NCBI RefSeq assembly: GCF_017848315.1
Contig: NZ_JAFKEC010000037.1
Span: 1 to 51,359, forward strand
Direction: 5' to 3'
DNA: 51,359 nucleotides
DNA from: Pseudomonas palmensis
GTDB taxonomy: Bacteria; Pseudomonadota; Gammaproteobacteria; Pseudomonadales; Pseudomonadaceae
A program made the position numbers and the translations under genes. This document shows, in pieces, positions 41,615 to 49,938 of the stretch; within the stretch, counting starts at the first letter, position 1; each line of letters opens with the position of its first letter. The notes beneath the pieces were generated by a model. The model was given only the letters and a program-made list of their open reading frames with translations. It searched no databases and had not been told where the DNA came from.

Positions 41615-42208
41615 CTACATTTGGTCTTCAGCGTAAATACCAGCACTGATGATAGCTCCGCCCCATCGCCGACGCCCCAGACAGAGCGGCACGGGGTTGC
41701 CGCTGGCAGTGGTGTTTCGGGCGCTGCCGAAGGCATAGCCCGGTGTGTTCTCGGGCGCCGCACTAGTCTTGAGCCCTTGGCTTTGCGGGCTAATCGCCTG
41801 GATCACTCCTCCGATAAGAGCCGCTCCCCCCATTTGCATCATCCACGGTTGTTGCAGCACCAAACCACCTACTATTAGCGCCGCTCCAATAACCGTCTGC
41901 AAAACACCCGCCCGCTTGCTTCCGCAGATCACCGGAATAATCCTGATTTCGCGACAGCCGCCTAGGCCAAACTCCTCTTCGCCGACATTCCTGCCGTTTC
42001 GGAATACTGCGAATTCAAGCCCCCTGGCTTTGGCTCTCGCGAGATCCTGAGCGAACCCCGGATGATTCACATCTATCGCCCTCGTCGCTTCCCGGATGTC
42101 GCCATGGCCGGAAAGAAGGTAAGGGTGCTTCCTTCCGTATTTCTTCCCGAGAAAGCCGCCCAGTATGATGGTCGTTCGCGGGGTGTACTCGATTGCTAAT
42201 GCGGCCAT
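41615..42208 (-). CDS. Lambda gpI-like tail assembly protein
   Basis: A 197-aa protein that aligns along its length with lambda tail assembly protein I: beta-grasp N-terminus (IILGGFLGKKYGRKHPYLLS, GLEFAVFRNGRNVGEEEF), IRIIPVICGSKRAGVLQTVIGAA, a Gly/Ala membrane-like middle, a GGVIQAISPQ segment, and the ending YAFGSARNTTASGNPVPLCLG. In lambda it is needed to build the tail tip with gpJ. No other tail gene is in the window. Its ATG overlaps the stop of the previous gene (TAATG), so it is expressed from the satellite operon. Confidence 0.85.
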   Translation of the reverse strand: MAALAIEYTPRTTIILGGFLGKKYGRKHPYLLSGHGDIREATRAIDVNHPGFAQDLARAKARGLEFAVFRNGRNVGEEEFGLGGCREIRIIPVICGSKRAGVLQTVIGAALIVGGLVLQQPWMMQMGGAALIGGVIQAISPQSQGLKTSAAPENTPGYAFGSARNTTASGNPVPLCLGRRRWGGAIISAGIYAEDQM

Positions 42209-42558
42209 TAGATAGTCTCCTGAGTTGGGTTAGTGGGGGACGGGAGATTGAGTCGGCAAGCCAGTAGAGCGCGCGACATGCGAGCCTGATCACGGATCAG
42301 TTGCTCCCGTTTCGGATCAGGATTCCATGCCGCACAGTGGCAGGAGGAATAGGCCCTAGCTCCGCGGAATGTACCTCGGAGTAGATCAGCTGAAATTCGT
42401 GCTTCGTCCTCGGTGAAGAAAGGGCCGTCAATATCGACGTGCTTACCATCACGGACACACCGAACATCCCACACGTCGTAACCGCTGATGGCCTTCGAAT
42501 TGTCGGCGAAGTCGGTGGCCTTGCAGGCCTCTGTGAATCGTTCTTGGAACGTGGTCAT
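42208..42558 (-). CDS. Hypothetical phage/satellite protein
   Basis: A 116-aa protein of unknown family (MTTFQERFTEACKATDF start, YDVWDVRCVRDGKHVDIDGPFFTEDEARISADLLRG core). The C-terminal half has Cys/His in SSCHCAAWNPD. It has AAGGAGAAAG before the ATG and its stop overlaps the gpI-like start, so the two are coupled. Confidence 0.7.
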   Translation of the reverse strand: MTTFQERFTEACKATDFADNSKAISGYDVWDVRCVRDGKHVDIDGPFFTEDEARISADLLRGTFRGARAYSSCHCAAWNPDPKREQLIRDQARMSRALLACRLNLPSPTNPTQETI

Positions 42559-42653
42559 AGATTGCTTTCTCCTTGGTATTGATCGTTCATGGATATCTCT
42601 TTCGCATGGGCGCCACTGGCGCTGGTCATGGGCTGGTGCCCGGTGGTGTTGCT

Positions 42654-43637
42654 CTATGTCGCGCCACGTTTTCGCGCAGTTGCGTTTCTTGGCGCGGCTC
42701 CAATCAGGTTGCAAAGAATTGCCTCAGACTCCGCCATGTCATCGCGCTGGCTGGCGATCAGGTAGCGGAACACCGTCAGCGCCTCGGCCTTGTTGCGGGG
42801 CCGGATCTGCGCCAGCAGGCCGAACACAAACCAATCCCGTGCCGTTGCCTCGGGCGGCCCGTCGCTGGCGTCCCGATCGACGGCGTTGCGCAGCCGGTAG
42901 AGGTGGTCCCAGTAGCCCAGCTCGTACAGGCAATCAGCCAGGGTGTGAGGCAGCAGTTCAGGGTGGGCGTTGAACCGGGCGGCTACCTCGCCCTTGTCGA
43001 AGTCACCAAATTGGCCGGTAGTCTCCAGCCCGCGCAGCGCATCGATGCAAAACGATTCCGCCTCGGTATCGGCCAGGAGGTCATCACCAAAGCGGGCGGC
43101 GCCCTCCTGCCTCAGTTGATGCTTCTCGATGGCCCGCGTGGCAAGGGCTTCCAGGTCAGCGAACCCGAACGACGACATGGCGGCGAATGGGTGGCCGGGG
43201 TTGGTGGCCACCAGGTAATCCCGGTACCGTTTTTCGAGCAGATCGAGCGGCGTATTGATCTTCTTGGCGCCCTCCATGGCTCGCTCAATCAGAGCGCTAT
43301 GGCCGGTGCCGATGATCGAGCGCAGCCAGAGCACCGCATCCACCTCCTTGTCGCCGCTCACCACCTCCTGCGGCGGCAGCTCGGGCACGCTCGGTAGGGT
43401 CTCGGTGCTGGCGCTGATCTGCGGCAGGGTGAACATGGCGCGGTGCTGCCCGTTGTCGCGGAATATCCCGGAGCGTGAAACCAGGGTCTTCACCGTTCCC
43501 AGCGGCAGGCCGGTCGCTTCGGCCACTTCGCGCAGCGAGTGACGGCGGCGCAACTCCAGCACCAGGTGCCGCTGCTCATCTGAAACCCGTTGTTTCGTCT
43601 TGGCGGCTGAATCCGCCTGTTTCATTGGCGTGGTCAT
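42654..43637 (-). CDS. Satellite protein with N-terminal helix-turn-helix
   Basis: A 327-aa protein. Residues 16-55 form a Hin/homeodomain-like helix-turn-helix (SDEQRHLVLELRRRHSLREVAEATGLPLGTVKTLVSRSGIF). The remaining 270 residues are helical and of unknown family (SIIGTGHSALIERAMEGAKKINTPLDLLEKRYRDYL, CLYELGYWDHLYRLRNAVDRD). It probably binds DNA as a regulator or replication/packaging factor. It starts 3 bp after the previous gene's stop, in the same minus-strand operon. Confidence 0.72.
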   Translation of the reverse strand: MTTPMKQADSAAKTKQRVSDEQRHLVLELRRRHSLREVAEATGLPLGTVKTLVSRSGIFRDNGQHRAMFTLPQISASTETLPSVPELPPQEVVSGDKEVDAVLWLRSIIGTGHSALIERAMEGAKKINTPLDLLEKRYRDYLVATNPGHPFAAMSSFGFADLEALATRAIEKHQLRQEGAARFGDDLLADTEAESFCIDALRGLETTGQFGDFDKGEVAARFNAHPELLPHTLADCLYELGYWDHLYRLRNAVDRDASDGPPEATARDWFVFGLLAQIRPRNKAEALTVFRYLIASQRDDMAESEAILCNLIGAAPRNATARKRGAT

Positions 43638-43640
43638 GGC

Positions 43641-44240
43641 TCACACCACGCTCAGCTTGGGTGGCAGCTTCGGCCCGAACGGTGCCCCGGGTGCGAAGGG
43701 ATCAGGCAGCAGATGCTTGGGGCACTCGCTGATGAAGTCCGCCATCGCCGCATGGCAGGCGTTGAACAGCGGCGCGTCATTCCACTCTTGCCCCCGGCGT
43801 TCTGCGCTGTCCTCCAGCGCATGGGTGAACACCAGGCCTTCCAGGCTGGTGACGCCATCCCGCCTGGCCTGCTCGCGCTCCACGGCGTTCACGCTCAGCA
43901 GGTCGCACATACGGTCGAATCCCAGGACACCGGCCAGCCCGTCATGGTCGAACAGCAGTGATTGGCCGAATCCGGCCAACGCGGCCACGGCCTTGCTGCG
44001 CTCATCCTCTCGGTGCGCTTGTGCCTCTTGCTCCAGATCGGCAATGGCCTGGCGGGTGAACGGCAAGAACGCTTTCAGCTTGCCTGCCTGGCGGCGCATG
44101 GCACGCTGCTCATCGCGGACCGAATCGAGGTTGCGGTTGATGTTGCGGCAGATGCGCCGGGTGGTGATGATCTGCGTGCTGGCGCTGGCCCCTGGCTTCA
44201 GGGCGATATCGCACAGGCGCATGGTCTGTGTGGGCTTCAT
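43641..44240 (-). CDS. Hypothetical satellite protein
   Basis: A 199-aa mainly helical protein with a coiled-coil-like stretch (NINRNLDSVRDEQRAMRRQAGKLKAFLPFTRQAIADLEQEAQAHRED) and a C-terminal region PLFNACHAAMADFISECPKHLL. Family unknown. The ATG (MKPTQTM) has GGAGG upstream and overlaps the stop of the preceding gene by 4 bp (ATGA). Confidence 0.7.
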   Translation of the reverse strand: MKPTQTMRLCDIALKPGASASTQIITTRRICRNINRNLDSVRDEQRAMRRQAGKLKAFLPFTRQAIADLEQEAQAHREDERSKAVAALAGFGQSLLFDHDGLAGVLGFDRMCDLLSVNAVEREQARRDGVTSLEGLVFTHALEDSAERRGQEWNDAPLFNACHAAMADFISECPKHLLPDPFAPGAPFGPKLPPKLSVV

Positions 44241-44539
44241 GGGTGGACCTCCATGGGCGTGTTGTCGTAGGTGGCGCGCAGCTCGGCACCGGTCACGCAA
44301 TGTCGACCACCAGGCGCATAGCAGCCCCGGCAGGTCATAACGTGGTTGATGTACCGGTCACGGGCCTGACGCCACTCGGGTGTGGCATTGGCGGCGTTCG
44401 TGTACGGGCTGGACGGCAATTGCGCAGGCTCGACCAGCACCAGGTGTGGGCGATCCTGGGCACGTTTCGCCACGGGTGATTCGCCAGCGCCAGCAACGTT
44501 TGGCGGCATGTGATGGAGCAGGTCAGCAAGGAGGCTCAT
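44237..44539 (-). CDS. Hypothetical satellite protein with Cys/His cluster
   Basis: A 100-aa protein. The C-terminal segment NHVMTCRGCYAPGGRHCVTGAELRATY looks like a small zinc-binding site (Cys-x2-Cys, His-Cys), found in short proteins of Pseudomonas prophages and satellites. GAGGTGGCTCC precedes the ATG. It follows the GGGGAAC repeat cluster, so it may be read from a promoter there. Confidence 0.7.
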   Translation of the reverse strand: MSLLADLLHHMPPNVAGAGESPVAKRAQDRPHLVLVEPAQLPSSPYTNAANATPEWRQARDRYINHVMTCRGCYAPGGRHCVTGAELRATYDNTPMEVHP

Positions 44540-44595
44540 GGAGCCACCTCGCTTGAATTGCCATAACGCCCAAATGTGTCTGTGAAAAAAAATCG

Positions 44596-44823
44596 GGGGA
44601 ACGGGGGAACGCGGGGAACACCCTGTATTTCCGGGGCCTTCAGCGGGGGTACGTGTTCCCCACCCGAAAAACTGGGGAACAGTGATAACCAAGCATCAGG
44701 AAAAACACAGGCGCTTATATTCAAAAACATGTTTGTGTTCCCCCTGTTCCCCAACACTTCAATAAGGGGGAACGGCTACAGCCCCCGAATTTACTGGCTG
44801 TTCCCCCGTTCCCCCTGTTCCCC
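44596..44823. repeat. Cluster of eleven GGGGAAC/GTTCCCC words
   Basis: GGGGAAC at 44596, 44604, 44613, 44674, 44767 and its complement GTTCCCC at 44655, 44737, 44746, 44800, 44808, 44817. Within sub-clusters the spacing is 8-9 bp, and the first three and last three face each other. The region between the DUF927 helicase gene and the next operon gene is otherwise non-coding. Candidate iterons for replication or a transcript-folding element. Confidence 0.85.
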
Positions 44824-44875
44824 ACGTTTTTAGGTTCCTGTGTATTCGGGCATTGGCGTTGGGTGGTGACGGCGG

Positions 44876-46675
44876 TCATAGGCCACCGCCTTCGCTGTCC
44901 ATGGCATCGGGGTCGATCACATACAGGCGGGCAGACCCACCAGCAGGCAGGCGGTATTTCTTGGTCCTGCGGCTGTCTCGGTCGGTGTCGTGCTTGGCGA
45001 TTGCGCCAGCGCCCTCCAGTGCTTTCACTACACGCGCCAATCCGTGCCCATGGGCTGCCTCGGTCAGCGCGGACTTGTTGAACAAGTACAGCCGCTTGGT
45101 GCCGATCACCTCCCAGTACCCGGCACGGTTGAAAACCTTGGCGTCTGGCGTTTGATCTTCTACGTCCGAAAACCGGCTGCTGCCGTGCTTGTCGATGAAG
45201 TCGAGGATGCCCGCTAGTATCTGGCGATCCTCGGCGTTGCCGCCGCCCACCCGGCTCAGCCACTCGCTGTACAGCAACTGGCAGTCGGCCAGAGCGGTGC
45301 CCGGCGTCCAGGGCAGCAATCCATAGGCAATGGCCATTTCGCCCGCCAGCGCGATCACCGCGAAGCGATCGGCCACCCGTCCGGCCTGGGCGTTGTCCTC
45401 GACGAACTGGGCGCGGATTCCGGCGAAGTCCTCGAGCAGGCCGGGGCGGTCATCACTCGCCAGCAGCCTCTCCACGAATGCCGGCCCGATATGGCCGTGG
45501 TTCGCTCCCACGGCCACAGTGAGCTGGCGGTGGAAGTCGGCACCTTCCAGGCCGTGCAATTCGTCGAAGGCGCGGTGTGTACGGGTGCCGGCGTTCACAT
45601 CCACCATGCGCAGCTCAGCACCAGCATGGGCGGCGTTACCGCTGATGGCCGCGTGCTCAGATAGGGAGCGCTCGCCGCTGGATAGCGCGAGCAGGCGCCA
45701 GCTCAGTTTCCCGCGGGCTTCCCGGTCACGGGTCATGGTGCCCTTGCCCTGACCGTTGGCGAGCGAGTAGGCCATCTCCTGTACGCGCTTGGGGTCGGCC
45801 CGCTTGATCTCGTCCAGGGGCAGCATGGTGTCGTTGCGGCTCGACGCCTCAATCTCCAGACCACCCTTGGTCATGTCCCATGACGCGGCGAATATGCCGG
45901 GGTCGCCCCATACAGATGAGCCGATCAGCTGCGCCAGCGATTTTCCGCTTGAGCTGTCGCCCACCAGGTGAACACCACCACCCAACACGCCCACTAGGCT
46001 CAGCAGCGGGCCAGCGAGGGCGCAGCCGATCGCCAGGGTCAGCACCGGGTTTCCCTCGCACTTGGCCGCCACTTCGACCTTCCAGCCGTCCAGGCTCCCG
46101 CGCACGCTGAACAGGTTTTGCCCCTTGGCGCTGGCCTGATAGCGCACCTTGTCGCTGCCAATGGTGCGTCCAGGCAGCACAAAGGCTCCCGACTCATGCC
46201 AGCCGGGGCGGCAGGTGGTGGCGAACACCTCGGCAGGGCGCTGGTCCAGCAGGTACTCCATGAACTGGCCGCGCTTCTTCAGAGCGATGATGACGCCCAT
46301 GCCAAACAGCGTCCGCCTGGCGTCCTCTCCGCTCCCGCCGAACACCTCCATGGGAATGATCCATTCCTTGGGGCCGCTATCGGTGAGCAGGCGCAGAAAC
46401 CGTCCCTCGCTGCCGTCGTCGCTGTTGGTGGTGCGAGCGGCGACGGTCACGGGCGTGGCGATCCACTCGTCAGTGATCGGGCGGTCGGCCTTGTCGTCGT
46501 CGCCGTCATCGTCGGCGGCGCTGCGCTTGAAGCCGTGCCAGTACACGCCGGGCTTGAGCCTGCGGCCTTTCTCATTGGTCACCCAGTACTCATACACGCC
46601 CCAGCACGGACGATCAGGCTCGACCTTGGGCGCCTCTGGGCGCAGGTTGATGACGTTGTTCTCAGGCGGGCGCAT
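44876..46675 (-). CDS. DUF927 superfamily helicase-like ATPase
   Basis: A 599-aa replication ATPase of the DUF927 group. Walker A is GDSSSGKS (239-246) and Walker B LPLDEI (285-290), with the DUF927 stretches FATTCRPGWHESGAFVLPG and VGVLGGGVHLVG before them and a C-terminal helical/winged region (LYLFNKSALTEAAHGHGLARVVKALEG). With the Toprim protein upstream it makes a split version of the P4 alpha primase-helicase. GGAGG lies 7 bp before the chosen ATG (MRPPENN), which overlaps the primase gene by 14 bp. Confidence 0.9.
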   Translation of the reverse strand: MRPPENNVINLRPEAPKVEPDRPCWGVYEYWVTNEKGRRLKPGVYWHGFKRSAADDDGDDDKADRPITDEWIATPVTVAARTTNSDDGSEGRFLRLLTDSGPKEWIIPMEVFGGSGEDARRTLFGMGVIIALKKRGQFMEYLLDQRPAEVFATTCRPGWHESGAFVLPGRTIGSDKVRYQASAKGQNLFSVRGSLDGWKVEVAAKCEGNPVLTLAIGCALAGPLLSLVGVLGGGVHLVGDSSSGKSLAQLIGSSVWGDPGIFAASWDMTKGGLEIEASSRNDTMLPLDEIKRADPKRVQEMAYSLANGQGKGTMTRDREARGKLSWRLLALSSGERSLSEHAAISGNAAHAGAELRMVDVNAGTRTHRAFDELHGLEGADFHRQLTVAVGANHGHIGPAFVERLLASDDRPGLLEDFAGIRAQFVEDNAQAGRVADRFAVIALAGEMAIAYGLLPWTPGTALADCQLLYSEWLSRVGGGNAEDRQILAGILDFIDKHGSSRFSDVEDQTPDAKVFNRAGYWEVIGTKRLYLFNKSALTEAAHGHGLARVVKALEGAGAIAKHDTDRDSRRTKKYRLPAGGSARLYVIDPDAMDSEGGGL

Positions 46676-47552
46676 GGCGGCACCTCCAGGCGGCAAGGTC
46701 GTTGAAGTCGGAAAGGGTCAGCGGCGCATCGGCTGGCCACTCGGGGAAGGTCACCAGGCCACCACACGAGGCCGCGGCTTCATGGGCGGCGGTGCGCCCT
46801 GGGTTGCCCTTGCCTTCAGCTTCGGTCTGGCGGTCGTCGTCGCCGGCGACGATGATTTCTGTGCCGGGGTAGTCGGCCCGTAGCGCCAGCGCCACCGGTT
46901 TCAGGTTTCCGGCGTTCATCGCACAGGCGACGGTGTAGCCGCTTTCGTGAAGCGTGGCACCCGTGGCCCAGCCTTCGCAGATGCACAAAGGCTTGCCCGG
47001 TGTGATGCGTCCCAGTGGCGAATAGGTGCCCTTAATCCGACCGCCGAACAGAAAGCGCTTTTCGCCGTCCGGGGCGATCCGTTGCAGGTTGACTAGCACG
47101 CCCCCGGCATACAGTGGGATCAGCAGGTCGTGACCACGCTGGCGCAGGCCATGGGAACGAATGTCCTTGGCGACCAGGTAAGGGTGGTCAGGATCAGCGC
47201 GGCGGGCGTCACGCCACCAACGGTGAGCCAGATTCGCCGCTTTGAGCTGGCGCCGCTGCCGTTCGGCCTCCCGCTGGCGCCGGGCCTGCTCGATGCGCTG
47301 GCGCACCTGCTCGGCTTCGCGGGCGTCCACCGGCTCACGGCTACACCAGGTGCTGGTGCCGCCCGTCTTCCAGCTCCCGAACGCACCCGACGCGATGCCA
47401 TCGGCAAACAGGCAGTACCAGCCGTTTAGGGTGCCAGACTTGTCGCCGGGGACGTGGAAGCGGTGAATGTCGCCATCGCCCAGGGGCAGCCAGTCGAGCA
47501 GCCCATAGACCGACTGGAGCGCTTCACGGAAAAGGATCGTGGCGTCGGTCAT
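46662..47552 (-). CDS. Toprim-domain primase (P4 alpha-type)
   Basis: A 296-aa primase. An N-terminal zinc-less primase-like part (WLPLGDGDIHRFHVPGDKSGTLNGWYCLF) and an Arg-rich helix (AEQVRQRIEQARRQREAERQRRQL) lead to a Toprim domain at about 185-290: LCICEGWATGATLHE with Glu193, and IIVAGDDD with Asp238/Asp240. It should synthesise RNA primers for the satellite's own replication with the DUF927 protein. Its ATG overlaps the preceding stop by 4 bp. Confidence 0.9.
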   Translation of the reverse strand: MTDATILFREALQSVYGLLDWLPLGDGDIHRFHVPGDKSGTLNGWYCLFADGIASGAFGSWKTGGTSTWCSREPVDAREAEQVRQRIEQARRQREAERQRRQLKAANLAHRWWRDARRADPDHPYLVAKDIRSHGLRQRGHDLLIPLYAGGVLVNLQRIAPDGEKRFLFGGRIKGTYSPLGRITPGKPLCICEGWATGATLHESGYTVACAMNAGNLKPVALALRADYPGTEIIVAGDDDRQTEAEGKGNPGRTAAHEAAASCGGLVTFPEWPADAPLTLSDFNDLAAWRCRHAPA

Positions 47553-47776
47553 GCGGCCCCCTGCGGCGGAGTGAAACGCTGGGCGAGCCGTTCCAGTTGC
47601 TGGGTCAGGCGCTCTAGCTCAGGGCAGTGACGGCCAGCATCATCCTCGACAATGCGCAGTTCCAAAAAGCCAATCAGGGTTTCCACCAGCAGCGCATAGC
47701 TGCCGCTGTCGATGTGAGCGCCAGCAGTAGGTGGACCACCGGCACCCTTGCGGCGAATAGGCGTGACCTTAGTCAT
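47549..47776 (-). CDS. Small satellite protein (75 aa)
   Basis: A 75-aa protein: basic N-terminus (MTKVTPIRRKGAGGPPTAGAH) and a C-terminal helix with coiled-coil pattern (CPELERLTQQLERLAQRF). The intact relative of the nonsense pseudogene at 35.6-35.9 kb. Both ends overlap neighbouring genes (8 bp and 4 bp). Function unknown. Confidence 0.75.
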   Translation of the reverse strand: MTKVTPIRRKGAGGPPTAGAHIDSGSYALLVETLIGFLELRIVEDDAGRHCPELERLTQQLERLAQRFTPPQGAA

Positions 47777-48056
47777 GGCTCACGCCCTCCCGATCAGCGC
47801 CATTGAATGCCCGGCAGACCTGGCCATTGTTCACCGCGTGCCAGTAGGTCAGTTCGTCCAGCGAATCGACGAGGCAAGCCGTCACCATGGCGTCAGCGCT
47901 ACGCAAAACTACGCGCCCGCACTCGGCATCGGCCTGGCTGAGGAATGGCCCAAGCACAGCCCTAGAAGCCTTGGGGTGAGTCACGTAAAACAGCTCGGCA
48001 GCTTTCTTCAGGCAAGCCGATCCCATCGGCGCTGAAGCACCGTTTTGAATTTTCAT
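47769..48056 (-). CDS. Small satellite protein, copy 2
   Basis: A 95-aa protein with conserved AVLGPFLSQADAECGRVVLRS and MVTACLVDSLDELTYWHAVNNGQVCRAF; its paralogue stands at 35,861. More than 60 bases in the middle of the two copies are identical, pointing to recent common origin or conversion. Unknown function; frequent in Pseudomonas prophages by my recollection. Confidence 0.75.
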   Translation of the reverse strand: MKIQNGASAPMGSACLKKAAELFYVTHPKASRAVLGPFLSQADAECGRVVLRSADAMVTACLVDSLDELTYWHAVNNGQVCRAFNGADREGVSHD

Positions 48057-48060
48057 GGTG

Positions 48061-48405
48061 TTACTCCCCGTCGAAGTCTTTAGGCGTGAAGCGTTCGGCG
48101 CCGTTGCGTACTACTCGCAGGCCCAGTGCGGCAGCCCTGGCCACGGCGTCTGCAAAGCCCAGCTCTAGATTGGTCGTACGCCCGCCCATGCCAGCAATAG
48201 CAAACCTGATGGCCTCATATGCTGCGGTCTCATCGTTGGCCGCCAGTTCGGCAATTTCACTGTCGAAAAAGGCGATGCCCTTTTCCCAGTCAGCGGCCAC
48301 ACCGGGGTTGTTGCGCGGCCAGTTGACCATCCGCCCGCAATCGTCCCGGCTTGTGAACGTGAAATCGTCGCGACAAACGATGGGAGCTTTAATCACGGCA
48401 TTCAC
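48061..48405 (-). CDS. Hypothetical satellite protein
   Basis: A 114-aa soluble protein (DDFTFTSRDDCGRMVNWPRNNPGVAADWEKGIAFFDSEIAEL, then LGFADAVARAAALGLRVVRNG). The size and pattern suit small early proteins of phages; family unknown. It begins in a 4-bp overlap with the preceding gene's stop. Confidence 0.7.
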   Translation of the reverse strand: MNAVIKAPIVCRDDFTFTSRDDCGRMVNWPRNNPGVAADWEKGIAFFDSEIAELAANDETAAYEAIRFAIAGMGGRTTNLELGFADAVARAAALGLRVVRNGAERFTPKDFDGE

Positions 48406-48617
48406 AGGTCACCCCCTTTCTCAGCGATCACACCTTCCAGCATTTCGGCCCAGGCCATGGCGGTGTGCTGCGCTATCGCGGCGGTGACACGGGCCACGAT
48501 GACGGGGGTGGCGGGCGAGGCAATGACGGCAAGCGCCAGGCTCAGCAGTACAAGGATGCCTTGCACCTCGCGCAGATCGTCGTGGGTGTCGTCGGGCATC
48601 TGGATAGGGGGATTCAT
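48402..48617 (-). CDS. Small membrane-associated satellite protein
   Basis: A 71-aa protein with one hydrophobic stretch (ILVLLSLALAVIASPATPVIVARVTAAIAQ) between polar ends, perhaps membrane-bound. ATGA overlaps on both sides tie it into the early operon. Function unknown. Confidence 0.65.
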   Translation of the reverse strand: MNPPIQMPDDTHDDLREVQGILVLLSLALAVIASPATPVIVARVTAAIAQHTAMAWAEMLEGVIAEKGGDL

Positions 48618-48919
48618 GCGGTAGCCCTCCCGTCCATGTCAGCGCACTTGCCTACGACGCCATACGAGGCGCCCAAGTGGCGGTGCTTCCAGCAGAAGTT
48701 GGCGCTGAAGATGCGGATCTGCTCAAGGTGGCGGGCAACGTCAGAGGCGATGGTGTTTTCCTCCCGACACAGCAGCGGGTCTAGCAGCGGCAAGAGGATG
48801 CGCTCCAGCCTGTCGAACTCTTCGCGGGCAAAGTTCATTGAACTCATTGCGTGGGCGTCGAGGACCGCTTTAGGTAGCACCTCACCTTCAAGGATTGCAG
48901 CGTTTGGGAAGCAGCTCAT
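48614..48919 (-). CDS. Hypothetical satellite protein
   Basis: A 101-aa protein (MNFAREEFDRLERILLPLLDPLLCREENTIASDVARHLEQIRIFSANF region is helical). I used the ATG in the ATGA overlap (MSCFPNAA) rather than an upstream frame of 25 residues that would run into the previous gene. Family unknown. Confidence 0.68.
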   Translation of the reverse strand: MSCFPNAAILEGEVLPKAVLDAHAMSSMNFAREEFDRLERILLPLLDPLLCREENTIASDVARHLEQIRIFSANFCWKHRHLGASYGVVGKCADMDGRATA

Positions 48920-49248
48920 TGGACACCCCCGACACAAGCCGCGTTCTTGAAGTGCTTCAGCAGCGCGGCACCTGGGCGCGATTGGTGTTGGCACTCCACC
49001 AGCATGGCTCTGACGTCATCCGATACACGCAAGGCTTCATCCAGACCGTCCAAAGAGCATTGGCAACGCTCTTGAATGCTGATTGAAGCGTCGGGGAAAT
49101 CTGAATGCAGCAAGCTGGCTATGGCGGAGGCTGAGCTGCGGCCAATAATTGCTGGAAGACGAAATGGCTTCTGGCCCGGTACGTTGATCACGACTCGGCA
49201 TTCGATAAAGCCTGGAACGGCACCGGCTGCGCGGAGAGCATGAGTCAT
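48916..49248 (-). CDS. Hypothetical satellite protein
   Basis: A 110-aa protein: an N-terminal beta part (ECRVVINVPGQKPFRLPAIIGRS, ASAIASLLHSDFPDASISIQ) resembling a small alpha-beta fold and a charged tail. Overlaps both neighbours by 4 bp. Family unknown. Confidence 0.68.
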   Translation of the reverse strand: MTHALRAAGAVPGFIECRVVINVPGQKPFRLPAIIGRSSASAIASLLHSDFPDASISIQERCQCSLDGLDEALRVSDDVRAMLVECQHQSRPGAALLKHFKNAACVGGVQ

Positions 49249-49397
49249 CTGGCACCACCTTGCGCTTCAAGGGCGCGGGCAATCTCTACGTGATGGCTGT
49301 AGCGTGCGAGGCGGACGGAAAGGGACGAATTTGCACGGAGGGCGCTCAGGGCCATACGGCGGTGAGTAAGGGCGCGGAGGCGGGCAGGAATACTCAT
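49245..49397 (-). CDS. 50-aa satellite protein
   Basis: A very short gene: MSIPARLRALTHRRMALSAL, then RLARYSHHVEIARALEAQGGAR and stop. It overlaps the following gene's start (ATGA) and the preceding gene's stop by 4 bp, which keeps the operon's overlap chain unbroken and supports translation. Highly basic, so it might bind nucleic acid. Confidence 0.65.
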   Translation of the reverse strand: MSIPARLRALTHRRMALSALRANSSLSVRLARYSHHVEIARALEAQGGAR

Positions 49398-49621
49398 TTG
49401 GCACCACCCTTCAGCCAGAAGCTGCGATAAACGTCATAGCTTGCATCGTTGAGACCAGGGACGAATCGCGTGGCCAGCGTCTTGCTGACTTCGCCCTCAA
49501 GAGTTGCAGTGATACGGCCCAGCTCGATGGCGGAGGAATAGCGCAGTAACGTCTTCAACAGACGCGAGCAGTAGGCTTTCTGATGTTCTGGGGAAATTGC
49601 GGACGGATTGAGGGCGTGCAT
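49394..49621 (-). CDS. 75-aa satellite protein, possibly the end of an Ash-like ORF
   Basis: Helical protein (PEHQKAYCSRLLKTLLRYSSAIELGRITATLEGEVSKTLA). GGAG stands 8 bp before this ATG. The same frame is open up to 49,942, which would give 182 aa whose front (VCGQASAWPGSFCPGIPTP) recalls 'Ash family' annotations in P4-like elements. I prefer the short form because the front part has odd composition and hairpins typical of a non-coding leader. Confidence 0.6.
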   Translation of the reverse strand: MHALNPSAISPEHQKAYCSRLLKTLLRYSSAIELGRITATLEGEVSKTLATRFVPGLNDASYDVYRSFWLKGGAK

Positions 49622-49938
49622 GGGTGGAGCTCCTTCTGCTGTCGAGGAGCTGCCACGATCCTTCCTACGGGATTGGGTGGCAGCTGTGCACGGGGTAGGA
49701 ATACCGGGGCAAAAGGAACCCGGCCAGGCCGAAGCCTGCCCGCACACAGCCGCCATAACACGGAACTGCAGGCGAAAAAAAACGCCGGCAGTAGTGATCT
49801 GGGCGCTGTTGCGCCTTTTGCTCATCGGGTTCCTACGCCCGGCCGCTGAATTTGCAGCGACGGGCAAACCATACCGAGCAACACGACTGCCTGCAATAGA
49901 AAATATCGACCGGTCATCTTCTGTCTTGAGCGCCAGCA
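49622..49938 (-). other. Leader-like region inside the satellite operon
   Basis: Structured and T-rich on the minus strand: GGCGCAACAGCGCC (49,803-49,816) can fold, and CCGGCGTTTTTTTTCGCC follows, resembling an attenuator or terminator. In P4 the immunity RNA lies in the leader of the operon that ends with the alpha gene, so this is a natural place for such an RNA. Direct evidence is limited to these hairpins. Confidence 0.4.

Noticed and set aside
42573..43397. A long plus-strand open frame opposite the helix-turn-helix protein gene
   Set aside because: GC-rich reverse-strand shadow; the minus-strand gene has the better start, domain and operon position.
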